From Streptomyces abyssalis (GTDB lineage: Bacteria; Actinomycetota; Actinomycetes; Streptomycetales; Streptomycetaceae): a DNA stretch of 64,000 nt. Shown piece by piece: positions 1 through 7,938 of the stretch. The number at the start of each line of letters is the position of its first letter. Positions within the stretch are counted from its first letter, which is position 1. The position numbers and the translations under genes were made by a program. The DNA lies in assembly GCF_001751365.1 (NCBI RefSeq), contig NZ_LJGT01000037.1, forward strand, positions 372,001-436,000, written 5' to 3'. The notes beneath the pieces are model-generated. The model saw nothing but the letters and a program-made list of their open reading frames with translations, made no database searches and was not told where the DNA came from.

Positions 1-1316
1 TGGAGGACGTACCGCCGGCGGGCTCGGTACGCCTGGACATCTTCGCCGGGCCCGAGCCGGCGGAGAGTCCGCGTGCCGCTCCCCCGTGGAATCCGACCGG
101 CGGTCCCGAGAAGCACGACCCCGGCGAGAGCGCGGCGCGGGCGCAGGCACACACGGACCCCGCGCTGCTGGAGAACGAACACCTCGCGGTGCGGGTCGAC
201 CTCGCCCACGCGTGCGTCTCGTCCGTCGTCGACAAGGCGACCGGCCGGGAACTGGTTCGCACGGACGCGACCGTCGGGTTCAACGCCTACATCCACGACA
301 GCTACACCACGGCCGGAGGCTTCAACCACAACTCCAGCCGCACCACGGCCTCCGACCGGCTGGAGCACCTGGGCACGCGCGTGGTCGCGCCTCCCGCTGC
401 GCTGATCGCCCGTACGTCCACCACCACTTCGGAGTCCGTCACGTACGAGACCCGGCCCGGCGGCGCGAAGCGGGTGCGCACCACCTTGACGCTGCCGCGC
501 GGCATCGCCCGGCTCGACATCGACAACCGCGTCGACAAGGACGCCACGCTGGGCAAGGAGAGCGCGTACTTCGCGTTCCCCTTCGCCTTCGACGATCCCG
601 AGGTGCGGATGGAGGCCTCGGGCGGCGTCACCGGCAGCGGCCTTCCCGTCGTGCCCGGTTCGGCTCTCCACATGCGGGCCGTGCGCCGCTGGATCACGCT
701 CGCCGAAGGCGACTTCACCGTCGCGTGGGCCACGCAGGACGCGCCGCTGGTGCAGTTCGGGAACATCGCCCTGCCGTACGCGCCGTTCCCCCGCACACTG
801 GAACACGACGAGCCGGCCACCGTCTTCTCGTGGATACACAACAACCTCTGGGACACCAACTTCCCCAGCACGCAAGGCTTCGACTTCAGCTTCCGCTACA
901 GCCTCGCCTGCGCGTCCAGGCAGGCGGCGACCGGCCTCGGGCCGCGCACGGCTGCGGCCGGGAGCCGTCCGCTGCACGCCGTGCGGGCACGGGGCGGGCC
1001 CGGCGGCGGGGGCGGTGAGGCCGGGGATGCCCGCTCGCTGATGAGCGACTCCCTCGCCTTCGCCGAACTCGGCGACGCGCGGGTGCGTCTCGTCGGCGCG
1101 ACGACTCCAGGCCCCGGCAAGGCCGTACTGCTGCGGCTGCAGTCCTTCGCCGAGGAACCCCTGACGTGCCCGGTACGGGCGCTCTTTCCCGTGACGGCCG
1201 CGCACCGCGCCGACTACCTCGGCCGCGCGGTGAGCCCGCTCCAGCTCGCCGACGGTACGACGCGCGTGGACATCCCACCGCTGAGCACGGCGGCGGTGCT
1301 TTTCGAACGTCCGTGA
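1..1316 (+). CDS. alpha-mannosidase, GH38 family (C-terminal part)
   Basis: The reading frame is already open at base 3, so the start lies upstream of the window and about 437 C-terminal residues are visible. They resemble the all-beta C-terminal region of family GH38 alpha-mannosidases: a segment around ENEHLAVRVD opens the domain, and the protein closes with a Pro/Leu-rich strand ending in LFERP. GH38 enzymes hydrolyse alpha-linked mannosides. The catalytic N-terminal domain is not in view, so activity cannot be judged. The next genes (mannose-6-phosphate isomerase, ROK kinase, LacI regulator) support a role in mannoside use. The isomerase starts 51 bp downstream, probably in the same transcript. 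Confidence 0.8.
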   Translation, partial: EDVPPAGSVRLDIFAGPEPAESPRAAPPWNPTGGPEKHDPGESAARAQAHTDPALLENEHLAVRVDLAHACVSSVVDKATGRELVRTDATVGFNAYIHDSYTTAGGFNHNSSRTTASDRLEHLGTRVVAPPAALIARTSTTTSESVTYETRPGGAKRVRTTLTLPRGIARLDIDNRVDKDATLGKESAYFAFPFAFDDPEVRMEASGGVTGSGLPVVPGSALHMRAVRRWITLAEGDFTVAWATQDAPLVQFGNIALPYAPFPRTLEHDEPATVFSWIHNNLWDTNFPSTQGFDFSFRYSLACASRQAATGLGPRTAAAGSRPLHAVRARGGPGGGGGEAGDARSLMSDSLAFAELGDARVRLVGATTPGPGKAVLLRLQSFAEEPLTCPVRALFPVTAAHRADYLGRAVSPLQLADGTTRVDIPPLSTAAVLFERP

Positions 1317-1367
1317 CGCGGCCCGGCCCCACAGCCGCACCCCGCTTCCGTCCCCGAAGGAGAACCT

Positions 1368-3074
1368 GTGTACCGGCTCGACCCGCGATACGCCCCTGCG
1401 CCGCAGGCCCGCCTCGTCACCGGCTGGCAGGCCGTGTCCGCGGAACTGCCGCAGGAACCGGCGGTCGTGGCGGTGGACGGGCCGCCGGCCACGGACTGGG
1501 ACACCCTGCGGAGCCGCCTGGCGAAAGACCTCTCCTCCAGCGGCACTGCGGTGGAGGTGCTCGACGTGCGCGACCACTACGCACCGGCGGAGGTCGTCGT
1601 GCGGCGCACCGTGCGGCCCGAGGACGCCGGTGACCCCTACTACTGCAAGCTCGCGGACAACTCTGTGGAGCACCTCTTCGGCACCGTCCCGGAGCCGGCG
1701 CCGCCGCGGGAGGGACTGCTGCTGATCTGCGGCCCGGGCGCAGCCGTGCTCGCACACGATGTGCTGTGGTACGCGGACGTACCCAAGCGCCACGCGGAGG
1801 CCGCTGTCGCGGCCGGCACCGGATCCAATCTCGGACTGCCGGGCCTGCGCGGCGAGTTGCGCCGGCTGTTCTACGTCGACTGGCCCATGCTCGACCGGCA
1901 CCGGGACGCCCTGGCACCCCGCGTCGATGCCTGGCTCGACGTGCAGGAGCCCCAACACCCCGTCCTCATCGACGGGGACGGGCTTCGCGCCACTCTGGCG
2001 GCGCTGGCCCGGCGTCCCGTGCGCACCCGGCCGTACTTCAACTCCACACCGTGGGGCGGGCATTGGGCGCAGCACAGGCTTGGCTTCAACCCCGACGCGC
2101 GCAACACCGCCCTGGGCTACGAACTGATCGCCCCGGAATCCGGTGTCCTCATCGGCGAGGGCCCCGGGGCACAGGCCGAAGTCCCCTTCCAACTGCTCTG
2201 CGTGCTGCATCCGCTGGAGATGCTGGGCTCCGGGGTGCACGCCCGCTACGGCACCTCGTTCCCCATCCGCTTCGACTACCTGGACACCGTCGGAGGCGGA
2301 AACCTCTCGCTGCACTGCCACCCCAGGGAGCGGTACATGCGGGAGCGCTTCGGGTGGCACTACACGCAGCACGAGACGTACTACATGACCGTCGGCGGCC
2401 CCGGCACCCGTGTCTTCCTCGGCCTGCGGGAGGACGCCGACGTCGCGCTGTTCCGCAAGGAGGTCGAGGAGGCGGTCTCCGAGGGCACGCCGATGCGTCC
2501 GGAGGATCATGTGCTGACCTTCCCCGCCGAACAGGGAAGGCTCTTCATGATCCCCGCCGGCACGCCGCACGCGAGCGGCGCCGGCAATCTCGTACTCGAG
2601 ATCAGCGCCACCCCGTACCTCTACAGCCTCCGCTTCTACGACTGGCTGCGTCCGGACGCCGACGGCAACCCACGCCCCCTTCCCTACGAGCACGGCCTGG
2701 CCAACCTCGACACCTGGCGCCGCGGCGAGGACGTCGCCCGCGACCTGGTGCCGCGGCCGCGCACCCTGCGTACAGGCGACGGCTGGCGGGAGGAAGTCGT
2801 CGGCGCGCTGGAGGAGATGTTCTACGAGGTGCGGCGTCTGGTCCTCGACGGCACCGCTGCCGCCGAGGACGACACCGACGGCCGCTTCCATGTGCTGAAC
2901 GTCGTCGAGGGCCAAGGCGTGACGGTGGAGACCGCCAACGGCCACCGGCACCCGCTCGCCCACGCGGAGACCCTCACCGTGCCCGCGGCGGTCGGACCGT
3001 ACCGGCTGCGCCCGGCCGGCGGCGGACCAGCCAAGGTCGTCAAGGCGCTCGTACGGCCGGAGGACGCGCCGTGA
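1368..3074 (+). CDS. class I mannose-6-phosphate isomerase-like protein with N-terminal extension
   Basis: GTG start preceded by a good ribosome site (AAGGAGAA). The product is 568 residues, much longer than a minimal isomerase of about 320-400. The C-terminal two-thirds is cupin-like: SLHCHPRERYMRERF near residue 312 and the stretch RLFMIPAGTPHASGAGN near 390 carry His/Glu residues typical of the metal site of phosphomannose isomerases. The first roughly 200 residues look like a P-loop kinase remnant (AVDGPPATDWDTL) with no intact Walker A. Expected reaction: interconversion of mannose-6-P and fructose-6-P. It overlaps the ROK kinase by 4 bp (GTGA), so the two are probably translated together. 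The family call is good; the role of the N-terminal domain is unknown. Confidence 0.75.
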   Translation: MYRLDPRYAPAPQARLVTGWQAVSAELPQEPAVVAVDGPPATDWDTLRSRLAKDLSSSGTAVEVLDVRDHYAPAEVVVRRTVRPEDAGDPYYCKLADNSVEHLFGTVPEPAPPREGLLLICGPGAAVLAHDVLWYADVPKRHAEAAVAAGTGSNLGLPGLRGELRRLFYVDWPMLDRHRDALAPRVDAWLDVQEPQHPVLIDGDGLRATLAALARRPVRTRPYFNSTPWGGHWAQHRLGFNPDARNTALGYELIAPESGVLIGEGPGAQAEVPFQLLCVLHPLEMLGSGVHARYGTSFPIRFDYLDTVGGGNLSLHCHPRERYMRERFGWHYTQHETYYMTVGGPGTRVFLGLREDADVALFRKEVEEAVSEGTPMRPEDHVLTFPAEQGRLFMIPAGTPHASGAGNLVLEISATPYLYSLRFYDWLRPDADGNPRPLPYEHGLANLDTWRRGEDVARDLVPRPRTLRTGDGWREEVVGALEEMFYEVRRLVLDGTAAAEDDTDGRFHVLNVVEGQGVTVETANGHRHPLAHAETLTVPAAVGPYRLRPAGGGPAKVVKALVRPEDAP

Positions 3075-3922
3075 GAGCCGTACTCGAGATCGGCGGAACG
3101 CATGTCACGGCCGCGTTGGCCGACCCCGGGAGTGCCGAGGTCACCGCACACGTCAGCCGGCGACTCGATGCGCAAGGCAGCGAGGAGGACATCCTCGGCA
3201 GCGTCATCTCATGCGCCGCCGGGCTGCCCGCGCCGCCCGGCGCCGTGTGGGGCGTGGCCGTGCCCGGTCCCTTCGACTACGCCCGGGGCATCGGACTCTT
3301 CGAGGGCGTCGGCAAGTTCGACAGCCTGCGCGGCGTCGACGTACGCGCGGCGCTGCTGGACGGACTCTCCGGCCGTCCTGCCGGCATGGTCTTCCTCAAT
3401 GACGCGCACGCTTTCCTGCTCGGGGAGTGGCACGCGGGAGCGGCACAGGGCCACGGGCGCTGTGCCGGGATCACACTCGGCACGGGCGTGGGTTCTGCGT
3501 TCCTCGCGGACGGCTCCCCGCAGACGGGCGGGCCGGCCGTGCCGCCCCAAGGCCGCGCCGATCTGCTGCAGTCGGGCGGACGGCCGCTGGAGGAGACGGT
3601 CTCCCGCCGTGCCATCCGCGAACGTTACGGCGAAGCATCGCTCGACGTCGACGGCATCGCCTCCCGGGCCCGCTCCGGCGAGGACCGCGCCCGCACCGTC
3701 CTCGACGAGGCGTTCACCGCTCTGGGAGACGTGCTGGCACCGTATCTGACCTCGTTCGGTGCCTCGGTGCTCGTCGTCGGCGGCTCGATGACGGGCTCCT
3801 GGGACCTGATCGGCCCCGCACTCCGGGCCGGACTGGGGGATACTCCGGTCACGGTGAGGGCAAGCCGTCTCACCGGCGACGCCGCGCTCATCGGCGCGGC
3901 CCACGCGGCGGTTGCGACGTGA
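3071..3922 (+). CDS. ROK family sugar kinase-like protein
   Basis: GTG start overlapping the isomerase stop by 4 bp; 283 residues, slightly short for ROK kinases. The N-terminal phosphate loop reads AVLEIGGTHV, with Glu where Asp is usual. The catalytic Asp is present in FLNDAHAFLLGEW, followed by the glycine-rich ITLGTGVGSAF. The ROK zinc motif (CxCGxxGC) and its His are absent; that region reads VPPQGRADLLQSGG. It is probably a sugar kinase that phosphorylates mannose or a related sugar to feed the upstream isomerase. That substrate is inferred from context only. Confidence 0.75.
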   Translation: MRAVLEIGGTHVTAALADPGSAEVTAHVSRRLDAQGSEEDILGSVISCAAGLPAPPGAVWGVAVPGPFDYARGIGLFEGVGKFDSLRGVDVRAALLDGLSGRPAGMVFLNDAHAFLLGEWHAGAAQGHGRCAGITLGTGVGSAFLADGSPQTGGPAVPPQGRADLLQSGGRPLEETVSRRAIRERYGEASLDVDGIASRARSGEDRARTVLDEAFTALGDVLAPYLTSFGASVLVVGGSMTGSWDLIGPALRAGLGDTPVTVRASRLTGDAALIGAAHAAVAT

Positions 3923-3939
3923 AAGGGGGCTGGGCAGGG

Positions 3940-4986
3940 ATGGCGGACGCGCGGGCGGCCAACGGCGGGAAACCCACGCTGCGGGACGTCGCCGAACTGG
4001 CGGGCGTCAGCTCCATGACGGCTTCGCGTGTTCTGCGCGGCGACCCGCGTGCGACGGCGGCGACGCGGAAGCGCGTACAGGCGGCGGCCGACGAACTGGG
4101 CTACATGCCCAACCACATGGCCCGCAGTCTCCGCCTCGGCGAGGGCACGGGCCTCATCGGTCTCCTCGTCACCAACCTCGCCAACCCCTTCTACTCGCAG
4201 CTCGCACTCGGCGTCGACTCGGTGCTGGCCCCGCACGGGCTGAAGACCGTCATCGCCAACACCAAGCAGGACCCGGTCACCGAGCGCGAACTCGTCGCCG
4301 ACCTCGTGGCGCGGCGCGTCGACGGCGTCGTGGCCGTGCCCGCCTCGACCGACCAGCGCCACCTGGCGGCTGCGGCGGAGGGCGGTGTGCCCGTTGTCCT
4401 GGCCAGTCGTCCGCCGGAGGGGTTCGAGGCCGACTGCGTCCTCGTGGACGACTTCGGCGGAGCACGCCGTGCCACCGAGGACCTGCTCGCCCAGGGCCAC
4501 CGCACGATCGGCTTCGTGGGCTCACCTCAGACCGTCTACACCGGAACGCAGCGTCTCAAGGGCTTCACCGACGCGCTCGAGGCCGCGGGGCTTCCCGTCG
4601 ACGACCGCTACGTACGGCAGGGGCAGAAGACCACCGGTGAGGCGACGCTCGCCGCGCGGGAACTCCTCGCGCTGCCCGATCCCCCTACCGCCTTGTTCTG
4701 CTCGAACAACCGCAACACCATCGGTGCCTACCACGCCGTCCGCGCCGCGGGCCGATCCACCGCCCTCACCGGGTTCGACGACTTCGAACTCGCCGACGCC
4801 CTGGGGCTTCCGCTCACCGTCGTCGCGTACGACACCGACCAACTCGGCCGCCGCGCCGCCGAGTTGCTGGTATCCCGGATACGGCCCACCGGCCAGCCGT
4901 CGCCGGGGGAGCCCCGCCCGCCCCGCAGGATCACTGTCCCCACCTCGCTCATCACCTACAACCCGGCCGGCAGACAGGCTCTCTGA
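3940..4986 (+). CDS. LacI family transcriptional regulator
   Basis: 348 residues. The N-terminal LacI helix-turn-helix is clear: TLRDVAELAGVSSMTASRVL, followed by the hinge helix YMPNHMARSL. The periplasmic-binding-like sugar domain follows, beginning LIGLLVTNLANPFYSQL, and contains FCSNNRNTIGAYHAVRAAG. I chose ATG 3940 because GAAAGGGGG lies about 10 bp upstream. An in-frame GTG at 3919, overlapping the kinase stop, is possible. As the last gene of the mannoside operon it is probably the local repressor, responding to a mannoside or mannose phosphate. The operator is expected upstream of the window. Confidence 0.88.
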   Translation: MADARAANGGKPTLRDVAELAGVSSMTASRVLRGDPRATAATRKRVQAAADELGYMPNHMARSLRLGEGTGLIGLLVTNLANPFYSQLALGVDSVLAPHGLKTVIANTKQDPVTERELVADLVARRVDGVVAVPASTDQRHLAAAAEGGVPVVLASRPPEGFEADCVLVDDFGGARRATEDLLAQGHRTIGFVGSPQTVYTGTQRLKGFTDALEAAGLPVDDRYVRQGQKTTGEATLAARELLALPDPPTALFCSNNRNTIGAYHAVRAAGRSTALTGFDDFELADALGLPLTVVAYDTDQLGRRAAELLVSRIRPTGQPSPGEPRPPRRITVPTSLITYNPAGRQAL

Positions 4987-5040
4987 CCGCGGTAGGCGTA
5001 GCGGCAGGGACGAACGGCGCAGCGCTCCGGCTGGAAACAG

Positions 5041-5071
5041 AGCGTGCGCGATCCGCCGTGCAGCGCACGCT
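5041..5071. terminator. putative bidirectional terminator hairpin
   Basis: A perfect 9-bp stem (AGCGTGCGC / GCGCACGCT) with a 13-nt loop lies between the convergent lacI-type gene and the PP2C phosphatase gene. It has no T tract, as is common in Streptomyces. Confidence 0.5.
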
Positions 5072-5123
5072 GACAGAGGACGGAGCCGTTGTGCGCCTCA
5101 GCCGCCGTGCCGCGGCGGCCCGG

Positions 5124-6392
5124 TCACTCCCCCTCGTCCTGCGGAGGAACTCCCAGAGCCAGCACCGCCGCGTCGTCGACCAGGCCCTCGCCGAAGGCGT
5201 TCAGCAGCTCGGTCATGGCCCCGACGGTGGCCTCGGCGGAGCAGGGGGCCAGCACGTCGGCGTAGCCGAGCAGCGCGTCGTCGCCGTAGCGGTCGCCCGC
5301 GTCCGTGGCGGTGTGGGCCTCGGTGAGTCCGTCGGTGTAGAGGAGCAGAGTGTCTCCGGGGCTCAGATGCACGGTCGTGGTGGCGACGTCCGGTTCGCTC
5401 AGTACCCCGATCAGCTGGCCGCCCGGGGTGGGGATGTATCCCGCTGATCCGGAGCCGCTCAGCATCAGGGCGTTGGGATGGCCGCCGCTGGCGAGGGTGA
5501 CGCGGAACCCTCTTCCCTCCTGCTTGAGCACGCCGAAGAGCACCGTGCAGAACCGGGGGTCGTGCTCGTGATCGGCGGTGTTCAGCACGGTGTTGAGGTT
5601 GCTGAGCACGGCCACGGGCTCGGGGTTGTAGACCGCGGTCGCCCGTAGCGTGTAGCGGGCCAGCGATGTCAGCACCGCGGCGGGTGCTCCCTTGCCGCAC
5701 ACGTCGCCGATGAACAGTCCCCACGCGTCGGCCGTGAGCGGGAACAGGTCGTAGAAGTCGCCACTGACCTCGTCGGGGGAGGCGATGTGGTAGTGCGCCG
5801 TGACCTCCAGCCCCGGAGGGGATGCCAAGGCCGGTGGCACCAGGGTCCGTTGCAGCGTGCTGACCAGGTTCTGGGAATGCTCACGTTCGCGTTCGGCCTT
5901 CTCGCGGGAGCGCAGCAGTTCCCTCTCGTACGCACGGCGGTCGCGGGCGTCGTTGACGGTGGTGCGGATCAGCTGCGGCTGCCCGGCGCTGTCCGTCTTG
6001 ACGGCCGAGGTGACGAGAACCGGGAGGCGGGAGCCGTCGGCCGTCCTCAACTCCAGGGCGATGCCGCTGACTTCATGCTGAAGGTGGACGAGCGGGGCGA
6101 AGTGCGTCTCGTGGTAGAGCTTTCCGCCCATCGTCAGAAGATCGGCGAAGTGCATGCGGCCGACGACCTCGTCGTGCGAACGGCCCAGCCAGTGCAGAAG
6201 CGTGCGGTTGACCTTGACGATCTTCCCGTCCATCAGGGTGGAGAGGTAACCGCACGGTGCGTTCTCGTAGAGGTCCTCCGGGTTGTCCTCCAGCAGTTCG
6301 GCGTGCGGGACATGTCCGGGTGCACCGCCGCCGTCGGGAGTGCGGTGCGCTCGCGGCGGCTCCGCTGCGCCATGTCCTGCCCTGGACATCAT
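5124..6392 (-). CDS. PAS-PP2C serine phosphatase, RsbP-like
   Basis: 422 residues. A PAS-like sensor occupies about residues 35-150 (NAPCGYLSTLMDGKIVKVN), then a charged helix (about 150-180), then a SpoIIE/PP2C phosphatase domain with the metal-binding aspartates in GDFYDL (about 211), IGDVCGKG (about 229), LLLYTDGLTEA and the final DDAAVLAL. Such enzymes dephosphorylate anti-sigma-factor antagonists. Its start overlaps the stop of the upstream alpha/beta hydrolase gene (ATGA), giving the same gene order as Bacillus subtilis rsbQ-rsbP, where the hydrolase activates the PAS-PP2C phosphatase on energy stress. By analogy it probably feeds an alternative sigma-factor switch, but no anti-sigma partner lies next to it. 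Confidence 0.85.
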   Translation of the reverse strand: MMSRAGHGAAEPPRAHRTPDGGGAPGHVPHAELLEDNPEDLYENAPCGYLSTLMDGKIVKVNRTLLHWLGRSHDEVVGRMHFADLLTMGGKLYHETHFAPLVHLQHEVSGIALELRTADGSRLPVLVTSAVKTDSAGQPQLIRTTVNDARDRRAYERELLRSREKAEREREHSQNLVSTLQRTLVPPALASPPGLEVTAHYHIASPDEVSGDFYDLFPLTADAWGLFIGDVCGKGAPAAVLTSLARYTLRATAVYNPEPVAVLSNLNTVLNTADHEHDPRFCTVLFGVLKQEGRGFRVTLASGGHPNALMLSGSGSAGYIPTPGGQLIGVLSEPDVATTTVHLSPGDTLLLYTDGLTEAHTATDAGDRYGDDALLGYADVLAPCSAEATVGAMTELLNAFGEGLVDDAAVLALGVPPQDEGE

Positions 6393-7192
6393 CCGTCCCG
6401 TGCCGCGAATCCGGAGATGGCCTCGGCGGTGGCCTCCGGGGCGCTCAACTGCGGGCAGTGGCCCACCGCGTCGAGGGTCACCAGCTCACTGCCGGGGATC
6501 GACTCGTGCACGAACGCGCCGACCTCACGCGGCGCGATCACGTCCTGGGCGACCTCGATCACCCGCGTGGGCACGGACACGCGACGCAGATCGGCGCGGT
6601 TGTCGGAGAGGAAGGTCGCGCGGGCGAACACTCTCGCGACGGCCGGGTCGAGCCGGCAGAAGCTGTTGGTCAGCTCGTCGGTCAGTTCGGGGCGCTCCGG
6701 GTTGCCCATCACCACCGGCGCCAACGACTCCGACCAGCCCAGGTAGTTGCTGTCCAGCGATTCCAGCAGCTCGTCGATGTCCTCGGCGCTGAACCCGCCG
6801 CGGTAGCCCGCATCGTCGATGTAGCGCGGCGAGGGTGTGAGCAGGATGAGCTTCTCGAACAGCCGGGGCTCCGACGCGGCGGCCAGTACGGCGAAGACGG
6901 CACTCACCGAGTGTCCGACGAGTACGAGGGGGCCCAGGGCGAGTTCGTTGCAGATCTCGACGATGTCCTCGGCATAGGAGTCGAGCGAGGCGTACCGCTC
7001 GGCGCTCCACGCGGAGAGATCCGACTGTCCCGTCCCCACGTGGTCGAACTGCACGATCTTGAAATCGTCCGCCAGCCTGGGCGTCACGAGCCGCCACATG
7101 TTCTGGTCGCAGCCGAAGCCGTTGCACAGCATGATCACAGGCCCGTCCTCCCGGCCGGTGATCACCACGTTGTTCCTGCTCACCACATCCAT
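6389..7192 (-). CDS. alpha/beta hydrolase, RsbQ-like
   Basis: 267 residues, the usual length for RsbQ. The triad can be placed: Ser95 in the nucleophile elbow GHSVSA, Asp217 in VIEVAQDVIAP and His245 in VGHCPQLSAP. The N-terminus (SRNNVVITGREDGPVIMLCNG) and GFGCDQNMW match the RsbQ family. ATG is preceded by GGAGG with good spacing. RsbQ proteins are thought to hydrolyse a small hydrophobic compound and to be needed for RsbP activity. Here the gene is first in a two-gene unit with the PAS-PP2C gene, which supports the same role. The promoter lies in the 119-bp divergent region shared with the marR-type gene. Confidence 0.85.
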   Translation of the reverse strand: MDVVSRNNVVITGREDGPVIMLCNGFGCDQNMWRLVTPRLADDFKIVQFDHVGTGQSDLSAWSAERYASLDSYAEDIVEICNELALGPLVLVGHSVSAVFAVLAAASEPRLFEKLILLTPSPRYIDDAGYRGGFSAEDIDELLESLDSNYLGWSESLAPVVMGNPERPELTDELTNSFCRLDPAVARVFARATFLSDNRADLRRVSVPTRVIEVAQDVIAPREVGAFVHESIPGSELVTLDAVGHCPQLSAPEATAEAISGFAARDG

Positions 7193-7246
7193 AACGCCTC
7201 CATTGTCCTACTAAGTCCTGTATGGGGCACGGCTCGGCGAGGGGAG

Positions 7247-7261
7247 CGATCAGCTTGATCG
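7247..7261. promoter_or_regulatory. palindrome CGATCA-GCT-TGATCG, possible operator
   Basis: A perfect 6-bp-arm dyad in the divergent region between the rsbQ-like gene (start 7192) and the marR-type gene (start 7312). Its position suits a regulator site for either promoter. The binding protein is unknown. Confidence 0.4.
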
Positions 7262-7300
7262 ACTTTCGTGCTGGGGTTGATGAACGGTGCGTAGGCACGT

Positions 7301-7317
7301 ATGCATGAGTCATGCAT
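7301..7317. promoter_or_regulatory. 17-bp palindrome overlapping the marR-type start codon
   Basis: ATGCATGA-G-TCATGCAT is a perfect inverted repeat with 8-bp arms, and the gene's ATG (7312-7314) lies inside the right arm. MarR proteins bind dyads of this size, so this is a good candidate autoregulatory operator. Confidence 0.55.
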
Positions 7318-7938
7318 GATGCCAATCGCACGGCCAACCTCCTCGGCGCCACCGCGCTCGCCGTCACCGACCTGACCCTCAGCGGAGCGACCGGCGCCGC
7401 CGGCACCAGCGCGAGCGGCGCGGCCGCGCTGGTGGTCCTCGACGCCGCACCCGGTCTGAGCGTCACCGAACTGGGCCGTCGCGTCGGCCTCTCGCAGCCC
7501 GCAGCGGCCCGCATGGTCGACTCGCTCGAATCGGGCGGCCTGGTCGAGCGCCGCCAGGGCCCGGGCCGCTGGGTCTCCGTGACCGCCACGCCCGCAGGCG
7601 CCCGCACGGCCCGTACCCTGCTCGCCGCCCGCGGCGCCCCGCTGAGCGCGGTCGTGGACGTACTGGACGACGAGGAGCGCGAGACGCTGGACGCTCTCCT
7701 CGGCAAACTGCTCCGCCGGCTCCATGGAGAGGTCGGCAACGCGGAGCTGCTGTGCCGCCTCTGCGACCGCGCCGGATGTGTACGGGACGGCGCGGTCTGC
7801 CCGGTCGGCCAGGCCGATCGCGACGAGCAGAACGACGAGCAGAAGGACCCGCAGAAGGACCCGCAGAACGACGGGCGGAACGACGGGCAGAACAGGGACG
7901 CCGGGCGCGACGAGGGTCCCGGACCGCGCGGCAGCTGA
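7312..7938 (+). CDS. MarR family regulator with Cys cluster and repeat tail
   Basis: 208 residues. The winged helix is seen at about 45-105 (GLSVTELGRRVGLSQPAAARMVDSL, then the wing RRQGPGRWVSVT). After the helical part comes a cysteine cluster, C-x2-C-x4-C-x6-C (LCRLCDRAGCVRDGAVCPV, about 146-164), which could bind metal or sense redox. The last 40 residues are a hydrophilic tail made of four-residue repeats. ATG 7312 is the first possible start because an in-frame stop lies at 7306. No Shine-Dalgarno precedes it, so the mRNA may be leaderless. The stop overlaps the transporter start (TGATG), suggesting it controls that gene. Confidence 0.75.
   Translation: MHDANRTANLLGATALAVTDLTLSGATGAAGTSASGAAALVVLDAAPGLSVTELGRRVGLSQPAAARMVDSLESGGLVERRQGPGRWVSVTATPAGARTARTLLAARGAPLSAVVDVLDDEERETLDALLGKLLRRLHGEVGNAELLCRLCDRAGCVRDGAVCPVGQADRDEQNDEQKDPQKDPQNDGRNDGQNRDAGRDEGPGPRGS
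7822..7893 (+). repeat. six tandem 12-bp units inside the marR-type gene
   Basis: Six head-to-tail 12-base units of the type GACGAGCAGAAC encode DEQN, DEQK, DPQK, DPQN, DGRN and DGQN. Copy number may vary between strains. Confidence 0.85.

Noticed and set aside
3919..3939. GTG 3919 as the LacI start (overlapping the ROK stop)
   Set aside because: ATG 3940 has a better-placed GAAAGGGGG and gives a normal LacI N-terminus; GTG is kept only as an alternative.
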